Positions 1-8,400 of a DNA stretch of 64,000 nt are shown one piece after another. The position numbers were made by a program, and so were the translations under genes. The number at the start of each line of letters is the position of its first letter. The stretch's first letter is position 1. Origin of the DNA: CAVZTA01 sp963778025 (GTDB taxonomy: Bacteria; Chloroflexota; Limnocylindria; Limnocylindrales; CSP1-4); the NCBI GenBank assembly GCA_963778025.1, contig CAVZTA010000006.1:558001-622000 (forward strand). The letters are read 5' to 3'. The notes under the pieces were generated by a model. The model had not been told where the DNA came from. It did not search any database and saw only the letters and a program-made list of their open reading frames with translations.

Positions 1-1227
1 CGGGTTCGCCCACGGCGCGATCCACTGGTTGACGATCTCCGGGACCTTGAACACGCCGCCGAGGACGTCGTCCACGAGAGCTGGCGGTCGAGGGCCCAGA
101 CCAGTCGCCTGGCGGAACCGCTTGTCCTTGACCAGCTCGTTGGACGGACTCGTCGAGGTTGAACGAGTAGAAGATGTTCAGCCCGACGAGCGACTCCTGG
201 GTATGCATCCCGCGCGATGCCCTTGAGCCGCGCGAGCTTGTCGCCGGACGGCTTGCGGAAGTACTGGAAGTCGACGTCGCCGGCCTCCGTGCTGACGAGC
301 TGGGCGTTGTCGTCGGCGTAGATGACCACCGAGACCTTGTCGGCCGCCGGCCGGCCCGCGAAGCCGTCGCCGGAGACGTATTCGTCGTACGCCTCGAAGC
401 GCACGAACTCCTTGTCGCGGTACTCGGTCATCTTGTACGGACCGGAGCCGATGAACAGCTTGGTGTTGATGTCCAGGTCCTTGTAGCCGGACGAGCGGGG
501 TCCCGTCGTACGCGTGCTTCGGGGCGATGAAGATCACGCCGACGGACTTCGCCATGAACCCGGCGTTCGGCTGGTCGAGGATGAACTTGATCGTGTGATC
601 GTCGACGACGACGATGCCCTCGGCGTCCTTCGAGTTGTCGTCGACGACCGCCTGCGAGCCCTTGACCGGCTTGACGTACGCGATCGAGTTGGAGCCCGCG
701 TCGGTCTTCAGGCAGGTGTTCCAGGTGAACGCGACGTCGGCGGCGGTGAGCGGCGTCCCGTCGTGGAACTTGATGCCGTCCTTGATCTTGAACGTGTACT
801 CGAGGCCGTCCGGGCTGATCTCGTGGCTCTCGGCGGCTTCGTACAGCACGTTGCCGTCGGCGCCCACGGACGCGAGGCGCTGGGCGCACCAGTTCCACAT
901 GAAGAACTGGCCGAAGGAGTTCCACGGGTTGAACGTGTAGATCCCGCCACCCTCGAAGGCGCCCATCCGGATGATCTTCTCGCCGGTGGACGAGGCGCTC
1001 GGCGCGACGCTGGCGCTGGCGCTGGCGCTGGCCGGTGGGGCGGCCGACCCGGTGGACGCCGCGCTTGCCGATTGGGACGACGTGTTCGAACCGCACGCCA
1101 CGACCAACGCCGCGCTGGTGCCGCCGAGCAGGGCCGCCTTGAGGACCGTCCGCCGACTCAACTGCCGCGGCGAGACCTCGTCGGGGATCGTCGGATCCGG
1201 CGTCGGACGGAGGGAGCTCAGGGCCAT
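1..1227 (-). CDS. ABC transporter substrate-binding lipoprotein, family 5 (peptide/oligopeptide type); frameshifted and cut by left edge
   Basis: Extracellular solute-binding protein of the DppA/OppA class, which delivers peptides or other small solutes to an ABC importer. The N-terminus has a twin-arginine signal (SRRTVLK, residues about 24-30), a hydrophobic stretch and a lipobox ending in LVVAC (Cys 45), then a Ser/Ala/Pro linker to about residue 85. The family 5 core follows, with SPDGLEYTFKIKDGIKFHDG and LTAADVAFTW at about residues 138-167. The frame is intact from 1227 to about 500. It then continues as DLDINTKLFIGSGPYKMTEY in another frame (480-421) and shifts at least twice more between 210 and 60. 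The gene runs off the window and the permeases are not visible. A 16-bp palindrome lies about 116 bp upstream. The family is clear; the ligand is unknown. Confidence 0.88.
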
Positions 1228-1342
1228 CGAAGGCTGTCACGGACCGTTCCTCCTTGCTCGCAGAAGCCGTGCGAACACCCACGCGTGACCGGCCGAGGAT
1301 ATTCCGTCCTGACTGCAACCGCAATCACGGAGTGCACCTGGG

Positions 1343-1358
1343 ATGCACGATCGTGCAT
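1343..1358. promoter_or_regulatory. 16-bp perfect palindrome, candidate operator
   Basis: ATGCACGATCGTGCAT reads the same on both strands. It lies in the 207-bp gap between the dehydratase stop (1435) and the binding-protein start (1227), where a repressor of the transporter gene would be expected. The cognate regulator is unknown. Confidence 0.5.
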
Positions 1359-1434
1359 GCGGCGACGCGGTGCCGCCGCGGCGTCGCGCTGACCGCTGAT
1401 GCGACCCGCCTGCGGAGGCGCGACTGGGCGCGCT

Positions 1435-2642
1435 TCAGGCCCTCGACGATCGCGTCGAGGTGTCCGGCCGACCTTCGACGTCCGGCAACAGCTCCACGCC
1501 GTGGCCGGTCCGGTCATGCGGCAGGAATGCGCCGTCCTCGAGCTCCGGAAGCCCGGAGACGACCTCCCCGTACCAGCCGAAGTAGTAGGCGCGGACGACC
1601 TCCTGGGCGAGCGCGTTCTCGCTGGTGGAGCCCCAGCTGGACGCCCACGGCGAGGTTGACCGGTCCGCTCGCGTCGTGGGTCGTGAATGAACGCTGGTGA
1701 AGGCCGGCCAGGTCGGCGATCCGCCGCGTCGCGGTGATCCCGCCGGCGTACGACGGATCGGCCATGACGATCCGCACCGGCGTGCGCTCGACGAGCTCGC
1801 GGAAGGCGGGGAACGTCCCCAGGTTCTCGCCGGCCACCGTCGGGATCCGCGTTGACGCCGCGAACTCCCCGAGCGCGGATACGTGTCGGAGCGCACCGGG
1901 TCCTCGAACCAGCGCGGCTCGTACGGCTCGACGGCGCGCGCGATCCGCACCGCGCTGGCGAGGTCCCATCGGCTATGCAGCTCGAGCGCGATCTCGATCC
2001 GGTCGCCGACGGCGTCGCGGATGGCGACGAACGGGGCCAGGCCCGTCATGCAGGCCGGCCGAGTCGAGGACCGGGCCGCCGCGGGCCTCGGCGATCGACG
2101 TCGAACGGCCAGATCTTCATCGCGCCGAAGCCCATCTCCAGCAGGCTGCGGGCGAGCTCCGCCGGCTCGTGGCGGGCGAGGTAGAGGTCGTCGTAGCGAT
2201 CCGTTGCCTCCCGCGGGGCCACGCTCGGCGTGCCCGGAACGACCGCCGCCTGCCCGTAACCCGGTCCACCGCAGGTGTTGTACGCGCGGACCGACGACCG
2301 GAACGCGCCGCCGAACAGGTCGACCAGCGGCACGGCGAGGCGCCGCGCCAGCAGGTCCCAGAGTGCGACGTCCACCATCGAGAGCGCCCGACTCTCGACG
2401 CCGATCCCGGACGGCCCCCACGCCTCGTACAGCGTCCACCAGTGGCGCTCGATGTCGCCCGCAGGCTGGCCCAGGAGATACGCCGCAGCAGTCGCGTGGA
2501 CGTATGCCTCGACCGCCTCCGGGCTGCCGTATGTCTCGCCTACGCCCGTCGCGCCATCGGCGGTCTCGACCCGCAGCCAGATGAGGTTCGGTTGCGACCC
2601 GCTGCGGAGCGTGGTCAGCCGCGAGATCGCATCGGGGCGCAT
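1435..2642 (-). CDS. Mandelate racemase/muconate lactonizing enzyme (enolase superfamily) dehydratase; frameshifted
   Basis: Enolase-superfamily enzyme, probably a sugar-acid dehydratase or cycloisomerase, acting by Mg-assisted proton abstraction next to a carboxylate. The N-terminal capping domain is in one frame (2642-2080: WLRVETADGATGVGETYG, then GIGVESRALSMVDVALWDLL). The barrel continues in a second frame with DRIEIALELHSRWDLASAVR and EPYEPRWFEDPV, the metal-ligand region. A third frame has IPTVAGENLGT and VRIVMADPSYAGGITATRRI. A fourth has the tail YFGWYGEVVSGLPELEDGAF, ending at TGA 1435-1437. At least three single-base shifts are needed; total length of about 400 aa is normal for the family. 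The exact substrate cannot be read from sequence. Confidence 0.85.
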
Positions 2643-2650
2643 CGGCGCCT

Positions 2651-2660
2651 AGCGTACGCT
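2651..2660. promoter_or_regulatory. Palindrome in divergent promoter region
   Basis: AGCGTACGCT is a perfect 10-bp palindrome in the short gap between the dehydratase start (2642, minus strand) and a plus-strand reading frame starting at 2688. A 9-bp version (AGCGTACGC) recurs at 53183-53191 in another divergent promoter. It could be an operator, though short palindromes occur by chance in GC-rich DNA. Confidence 0.3.
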
Positions 2661-2687
2661 GGACGGACGGTCTCGCCGGGAGGACGG

Positions 2688-2789
2688 ATGCACGGCGCCA
2701 CCACATCGACGTCGTTCGGGTTCAAGGTCGCCTCGCCCGCCACGGACTGGACCGGGATCGAGGCGATCTTCCGTCGAGGGGGAGCTTGA
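2688..2789 (+). pseudogene. 33-aa N-terminal fragment of an LLM-class flavin oxidoreductase
   Basis: Small reading frame with a strong ribosome site (GGGAGGACGG just before ATG 2688). It encodes a 33-residue peptide whose middle, FGFKVASPATDWTGIEAIF, resembles the first beta-strand and helix of F420/FMN-dependent luciferase-like monooxygenases. It then stops, 10 bp before the deacylase start. No continuation of the family is seen in any frame downstream, so this looks like a deletion scar that left the start region of an LLM gene. It may now act as a translated leader for the deacylase. The short match makes the family assignment tentative. Confidence 0.45.
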
Positions 2790-2799
2790 AGGTGGAGCG

Positions 2800-4435
2800 T
2801 TGAGCGAACTCGTGCTGCGTGGGGGCTCGGTCCTCGATCCAGGCGGCGCACCCGCGCGGACCGCCGACGTGGTGGTCCGCGACGGCCGGATCGCCGAGCT
2901 CCGGGATCGGGCATCGAGCCCGTCGGGCACGGCGCGCGTCATCGATCTCGACGGGCTGACGGTCGACGCCCGGGCTTCATCGACCTGCACTCCCACGCGG
3001 ATTTCTCGCTGCCCGTCCTACCCGGATGCGATCAACTCGCTCAGCCAGGGTGTGACCACGGAGGTCCTCGGGAACTGCGGCTACTCGCCCGCGCCCGCTG
3101 GCTACGGACCCCGCCCTGCGCTCGCTGCAGCTCGACGCGAACGCCGGGCTGGGCCCGGACCTCGCCTGGGACTGGACGACGTTCGCTGACTTCGCGGACC
3201 GGCTCGATGCGGTACGTCCCGCGGTCAACTGCGCGCTGCTCGTCGGCCACGGGCCAGCTTCGTCTCGGGACGGTCGAGCGGCGACGATCGCCCGGCGACT
3301 CCCGGCCGAGGTGGATGCGATGCGTGCTGACGTCGCCGAGGCGCTCGCCGCCGGCGCGTGGGGGATGAGCACCGGCCTGGTCTATCCACCCGGGTCGTAC
3401 GCCGGTACGGATGAGCTCGTCGCCGTCGGCGAGCCGTTGCGCGGCGGGGCGGGTGTCTACGCGAGCCACATCCGAAGCGAGGGCGACGGACTGGCCGAAG
3501 CGCTGCGCGAGGCGATCGAGATCGGGCGTCAGCTGGGAACGACCGTCGAGGTGTCGCATCTCAAGGCGGCCGGCCGGCACAACCACGGCCGGGCCCCGGA
3601 AGCGCTGGCGATCCTCGACGCGGCGCGGGCTGACTGGCGCGAGCGTGGGCAACGACGCGTATCCGTACCTCGCGGGCTCCACGCTGCTCACGCAGTTGTT
3701 GCCGCCGTGGGTGCAGGACGGCGGCGTGGACGCCCTGGTCGAGCGGCTCCAGGTCGCCGAGGTCCGAGAGCGCCTCCGCGCCGAGCTGGCCGACGGGGCT
3801 GCCCGGATGGATGAGCTATGCGGTCGCATCGGGCGGCTGGGACCGGATCATCCTCGCCACCGTCACCGATCCGACGCTCCGTGACGCTCGAGGGCCTCAC
3901 CATCGCGACGGCGGCCGCGCGCGCGGGCAAGGACCCGTTGACGTTGGTGCTCGACCTGCTCGTGGCCGATCCGGGAGCGACCGTGATGATCGTCACGTTG
4001 ATGGGCGACGCCGATGTCGAGGCCGTGATCCGCGCATCCGGCGACCGGCATCGGCTCGGACCAGCTGGGCGTCCACTCCCGCGAGTCGCGCGTCCATCCA
4101 CGGTGCTACGGGACGTTCGCGAGGATCCTCGCCTGGGCGCGTCCGCGAGCGGGGACTGATGACGCTCTCCGAGGCCGTGCGACGGATGACCTCGCTCCCC
4201 GCGTCGGTCTTCGGGTTCGCCGATCGCGGCCGGATCGCGCCCGGACTCGCGGCCGACCTCGTCGCCTTCGACCCGGCGCGGGTGATCGATCGCGGCGACG
4301 TACGAGCAGCCGACGCTCCTGGCCGAGGGATTCGAGACGGTCATCGTGGGCGGCGAGGTGGCCGTCGAGGGCGGGGCGGTCGTCGACGCGCACCTCGGGC
4401 GGTGCTGCGCCGAAGCTGAGACGATCCGGCGCTAG
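2800..4435 (+). CDS. N-acyl-D-amino-acid deacylase family amidohydrolase; multiple frameshifts
   Basis: Metal-dependent amidohydrolase (D-aminoacylase/dihydroorotase-like), which removes acyl groups from N-acyl amino compounds. It starts at TTG 2800 with GGTGGAG upstream. The order is: beta-sandwich start LRGGSVLDPGG; HSHADFSLP metal site, legible only after a frame change near 2970; GVTTEVLGNCGYSPAP; GAWGMSTGLVYPPG; ASHIRSEGDGL; VEVSHLKAAGRHNHGRAPEA; NDAYPYLAGSTLL; MTLSEAVRRMTSLPASVFG; RGRIAPGLAADLVAFDP. It ends at TAG 4433-4435. Five or more single-base shifts are needed. The stop overlaps the convergent stop of the next gene inside a shared CTAG. The assignment is strong; whether the gene is functional depends on whether the shifts are real. 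Confidence 0.85.
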
Positions 4436-5377
4436 CTCGTCGAGGCGCGGAACGGCGCGAGCAGGCCACCCTCCTGGAGGCGTTCGACGAACGACCCGTA
4501 CTCGGCATCGCTGAGGTCGTGGTACGGCCCCCGTCGCCAGCGTTGGGCAAGGCCGACCGCCTCGAAGGCCGCATGGATCCCGGCATCGAACCCGCCAGGC
4601 AGTCTGCAGGAGCGCATCGAAGAACGGACGGTCGTAGCGCTCGATCACGTCGGCCGCGGCCGCGAGATCACCCGGCGACGATCGCCGCCCAGTACGCATG
4701 GGCGACCGACGGGTTCACGTGCAGGTACGACGACATGTACCCGTCGACGCCATAGGGGTACATGTCCAGGTGGTTCTGCTTCTGGCCACCGGAGATGATC
4801 GCCCACCGGTCGTGACACAACGAGCCGACCCGTCGCGCGAACTCGCCGCACACGTCGTCCTTGAGGGCGACGATCGCGGCTCGTCGAGGAGTCGCGCCAA
4901 TACCTCGAGCCCCAGCGTCTGAGCAGCGAGGAACGGCGCCGTGACGAGCATCACAGGGATCGTGCTCGGCGACGGCGCGGTAGTGCGCGACCAGCGAGTC
5001 GGCGGTGGCGGACCCACCCCACGTCGGCGGGAGCACCATCAGCACATCCGCCCCGGCGTCGCGCGCTTCGGCCGCGAACTCGATCTCGATCCGCGTCGGC
5101 CACTGACGGTCGGCGGCCACCACCATCGCCCGTCCGGCTGTGATCCGGACCACGACCCGGAGCAGCTCGCCGACCTCCCGATCGGACAGGATCGAGTGGA
5201 GGCTGTCGCCGTAGGTCAGCAGCATCGTGCCGCTGCCGGCACCGATCGCGTGCTCGATACATCGCGCGAGCCCGTCGGGATCCAGGTCCCCATCGCGCGT
5301 GAAGACCGGATGGACGCTCGTCATCGGGCCGGTGAGCGCGCCCGGACCCACGCGACGTCGCTGCCGCGCGCGCTCAT
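4432..5377 (-). CDS. Dihydrodipicolinate synthase (DapA)/N-acetylneuraminate lyase family aldolase; frameshifted
   Basis: Class I (Schiff-base) lyase or dehydratase of the DHDPS/KDG-aldolase superfamily. From ATG 5377 (or 5324) the protein reads GALTGPMTSVHPVFTRDGDL, GAGSGTMLLTYGDSL, RIEIEFAAEARDAGADVLMV and IVALKDDVCGEFARRVG, where the Lys is the expected Schiff-base residue. Then come GGQKQNHLDMYPYGVDGYMS and HVNPSVAHAYWAAI. The last 75 residues (DLAAAADVIERYDRPFFDAL and LAQRWRRGPYHDLSDAEYGS) need two further frame changes. Length of about 310 aa is normal. It lies 11 bp after the XRE-cupin regulator, so it is probably co-regulated. In this setting a role in sugar-acid catabolism is likelier than lysine synthesis. 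Confidence 0.82.
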
Positions 5378-5388
5378 GGCGGAGTCGG

Positions 5389-5997
5389 TCAGAAGGTGGG
5401 CGGGCTGATGATGACCAGGAGCTCGGCGTCCGCGTTCCCCTGGTTGGTGAACTTGTGCGGCAGCTCCCGGTGGATCTTGATGCTGTCGCCGGCGGAGAGC
5501 TCATAGAGCTGGCCCGCGACCTCGGCCACGATGCGCCCGTTGATGACGACGCTGCACTCCTCGGACGCATGCGGCGTGGCATGCCGGCTCGTCGTGCTGC
5601 CCGGGGCGAGCGTCAGCGACAGGACCTCGAACTCGCCGGAGGTGTCCGCGGAGACCAGCCGGTACTCCAGCTCGCGGTTGGGGAACGTCAGGCGGATGCG
5701 CTTGTCGTGGCGCACGACGATGTCGCGGGTCGTGGTCCCGACGAGGAACTGGAACATCGGCACGTCGAACGCCTGGGCGATCCGGCGCAGCGAGTTCAGC
5801 GACGGATCGGACGCGCCGCGCTCGATCTGACTGAGCGCGCTCACGGTCAGGTTCACCTGCGTCGCGAGCTGGGCGAGGGTCAGGCCCCGGCGCAGCCGCT
5901 CACGGCGGATGCCCTCTCCGATGGTCGCGGCGTCCGGGACGGCGTCATCGTCGAACGGCCCGCGGGGCTCGGACTCGGCGGCGGATCCGGCGGTCAT
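5389..5997 (-). CDS. XRE-family transcriptional regulator with C-terminal cupin domain
   Basis: 202-aa DNA-binding regulator. The helix-turn-helix is at about residues 26-80 (IGEGIRRERLRRGLTLAQLA, then LTVSALSQIERGASDPSLNS) and the cupin sensor at about 105-200 (SRHATPHASEECSVVINGRI and DSIKIHRELPHKFTNQGN). This architecture is typical of regulators that sense small catabolites next to catabolic operons. The ATG at 5997 overlaps the stop of the 50-aa aldehyde dehydrogenase-like frame (ATGA), and the aldolase follows 11 bp downstream. A near-palindrome at 6224-6239 upstream is a plausible binding site. Confidence 0.9.
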   Translation of the reverse strand: MTAGSAAESEPRGPFDDDAVPDAATIGEGIRRERLRRGLTLAQLATQVNLTVSALSQIERGASDPSLNSLRRIAQAFDVPMFQFLVGTTTRDIVVRHDKRIRLTFPNRELEYRLVSADTSGEFEVLSLTLAPGSTTSRHATPHASEECSVVINGRIVAEVAGQLYELSAGDSIKIHRELPHKFTNQGNADAELLVIISPPTF

Positions 5998-6146
5998 CGC
6001 ACGTCGATCCAGACGGCGACCGGCGCGATCGGCTCGCCGGTGACGTGGCTGGTGAGCGTCTGCGTGTCGCCTGACGCGGCGTCTGCCCACACCCCTCCGA
6101 CGAGTAGCCGATGTCGTCGACTGCGGACACCGGGAAGGGTCGTCAT
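5994..6146 (-). pseudogene. 50-aa N-terminal fragment of an aldehyde dehydrogenase
   Basis: Complete small frame (ATG 6144-6146, TGA 5994-5996) preceded by GGAGA. The peptide contains LLVGGVWADAASGDTQTL and VTGEPIAPVA, which match the opening beta-hairpin of NAD-dependent aldehyde dehydrogenases (GxWxDAASG...GEPIA), and then ends. The rest of the enzyme is absent. Its stop overlaps the XRE regulator start, so it is probably translationally coupled to it. It could be a deletion remnant now serving as a leader peptide, or a small protein in its own right. Confidence 0.45.
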
Positions 6147-6223
6147 GGGGCTCTCCGTGGGGCGGCGCCCGGTGCGTGGAGGCGCCTCAAGCACCGCCTT
6201 GGGCCGGCGGAGTCGTGAAGCCA

Positions 6224-6239
6224 CACTGTCCGGACGGTG
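6224..6239. promoter_or_regulatory. Imperfect 16-bp palindrome between divergent genes, candidate operator
   Basis: CACTGTCCGGACGGTG has symmetric arms (CAC-GTCC and GGAC-GTG, 14 of 16 positions). It sits between the minus-strand regulator operon and the plus-strand Gfo/Idh/MocA operon. The stretch just beyond it (catactaaat, 6241-6250) is unusually AT-rich for this DNA and could hold a -10 element for either direction. The XRE-cupin regulator is the natural candidate ligand. Confidence 0.45.
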
Positions 6240-6278
6240 CCATACTAAATCTGTACGCCAGAGCCGGTCAACGCTGCA

Positions 6279-7428
6279 GTGACCAGGCGCGGCCACACCG
6301 AGGGACCACCGCATGCTTTCGGGGCTGTCTCGTTGACCCGTCGCGTCGCACTCGTCGGCCTGAGCTGGATCACCATCGATCCGGCCGGCCCGCCGTCCAA
6401 CCCGGCGCTCGGGACGGCGATCCCCTACAGCCACGCATCGGCGCTGGCGGCCATCCCCGACGTCGAGGTCGTCGCCGGCTGTGACATCGTCGAAGGGGCG
6501 CGCGACAAGTTCCGCGAGCGGTGGAGCCCCCGCTGGCCCGGCGTTCGGACCTACGCGGATTACCGGGAGATGCTGGAGACGGAGCGACCCGACGTCGTGG
6601 GCGTCGCGACGCCGGATCACCTGCACACGGAGCCTGTGCTCGCGGCGATCGCCAACGGAGCGAAGGGCATCCTGTGCGAGAAGCCGATCGCGACCTCGCT
6701 CGAGGATGCGGACCGGATGGTCGCCGCGATCGAAGCGGCGGGCACGATCGTCAACATCAACTACACCCGCCGGTTCCTCCCGGAATGGGTCGAGGCGCGG
6801 CGGATGATCGCGGACGGCGAGCTCGGGCGGCTGTCGCAGATCGTGGTCCAGCTGGGCGGCCCGCGCGCGATGCTGTTCCGCAATCACACGCACGCCATCG
6901 ACCTGATCATGTATCTCGCGGGCGCCGCCCCCGAGTGGGTGATCGCGGAGCTGGAGCCCGGCTTCGAGGACTACGGCATCGGCTATGCCGGTGACGGTGG
7001 CAACGACCCGGCTTCGGAGCCCGGCGCGAACTACTACGTCGGCTTCGAGAACGGCGTGCGTGCCTATGTCACCGGGATGAAGGACACGATCGCGGCCGAG
7101 ATGCTCGTCGTGCTCGTCGGGCCCCAAGGGCCGCGTCGTCATCGACCTCGAGGGCATGCGCGTGCACGGGATGGAGAACACCGACGTCCGGACGACGGCG
7201 GGGGTCCCGTCGATCCGCCCGGTGACGCCCAGATGGACGGTCGCCGGCATCCAGGCCGCGTGGCAGGACCTGTTCACCGCCCTGGACACGGGGCGGCCCG
7301 TCCAGAGCTCACCGCAGTCCGCCCGCCAGACCGTCGCGCTCACCGAGGCGATCCTCGTGTCCCAGCAACGCGGCAACGTCCGCGTCCGCCTCGACGAGCT
7401 GCCCGTCGCCACCACACAACCTGCCTAG
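6279..7428 (+). CDS. Gfo/Idh/MocA family oxidoreductase (paralog 1); one frameshift
   Basis: NAD(P)-dependent sugar or inositol-type dehydrogenase. The Rossmann domain covers about the first 150 residues (VALVGLSWITI, DVEVVAGCDIVEGARDKF, DVVGVATPDHLH and the signature CEKPIATSLEDADRMV). The C-terminal domain follows with LGGPRAMLFRNHTHAIDLIM. The frame changes near 7125, after LVVLVGPQG, and the tail from about 7140 ends with a stop at 7426-7428. The start is GTG 6279 or TTG 6333; the second begins right at the Rossmann strand. It is the first gene of a plus-strand operon; the next start is 18 bp downstream. Confidence 0.87.
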
Positions 7429-7446
7429 GCAGAGGAGGAAGGGACC

Positions 7447-8362
7447 ATGCGCATCGCCACCTATCGCGGCTCGGACGGGAAGGCCCGTACCGGCGCGGTC
7501 ACCGGCACCGAGGGTGCCGAGCGGATCGTCGACCTCCACGACGCCACCGGCGGGAAGGTGCCGCAGGGCGACCTGCTGGCGCTGCTCGAGGCGGGCGCGC
7601 TGGACGCGGCCCGCTCCGCCACCGGCGACGGCGTGCCGCTGTCGTCGGTCGAGCTCCTCGCCCCGATGGCTCGCCCGCCCAAGATGATGGCGGCCGCGGG
7701 CAACTACCAGGCGCACATCATCGAGGGCGGCGCGAAGCCGGTCGACAAGACGATCATCGTCCCCAAGCTGTTCATCAAGCCGTCCAGCTCCGTGCTGGCG
7801 CCGGGCAAGCCGATCACGCTGCCGTCCACCTCGAACACCACCGACTGGGAGCTCGAGCTGGGCGTGGTCATCGGCAAGCGCGGGAAGAACATCGCGCTCG
7901 AGGACGCCCTGTCCTACGTCGCCGGGTACACGGTCATCAACGACGTGTCGGCGCGGACGTCCGAGTGGGGCCTCCCGAGCCGGAACCCCACCGAGTGGGA
8001 CCTGTTCTTCGACTGGCTCAACGGCAAGTGGCCCGACGGCTTCGCGCCGACCGGGTCCCTGGCTCGTGACGGCCGACGAGATCCCCGACCCGCAGGCGCT
8101 GCAGATGACGCTCAAGGTCAACGGGACCGAGCATCAGAACGCCTCGACCGGCGACATGATCTTCAGCGTCGCCGAGCTGATCGCGTTCTCGTCGCGGTTC
8201 ATGACCCTGGAGCCCGGCGACACGTACGCCACGGGGACGCCGTCGGGCGTCGGCGATGCCACCGGCACGTACCTCAAGGACGGCGACGTCATGGAGGCGT
8301 GGGTCGAGGGCATCGGCACGCTCGTCACCCCGGTCGGTGCGGCCGTCGGCGCCGCGGTCTGA
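7447..8362 (+). CDS. Fumarylacetoacetate hydrolase (FAH) family protein; one frameshift
   Basis: Member of the FAH/2-hydroxyhepta-2,4-diene-1,7-dioate isomerase family, which act on C-C bonds of 2,4-diketo acids, acylpyruvates or hydrated dienoates. The N-terminal domain and core read MAAAGNYQAHIIEGG, PKLFIKPSSSVLAPGKPITL and TDWELELGVVIGKRGKNIAL (metal-binding Glu pair), then YTVINDVSARTSEWG. The frame changes near 8060 and resumes as PDPQALQMTLKVNGTEHQNA and DTYATGTPSGVGDATGTYLK, ending at 8362. The ribosome site is AGAGGAGGAAGGGACC before ATG 7447. Such enzymes usually complete sugar-acid or aromatic catabolic routes, consistent with the aldolase and dehydratase nearby. Confidence 0.88.
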
Positions 8363-8400
8363 CCCGCTCACCTGAACCGCGCAAGCTGATCCCGCCACCC

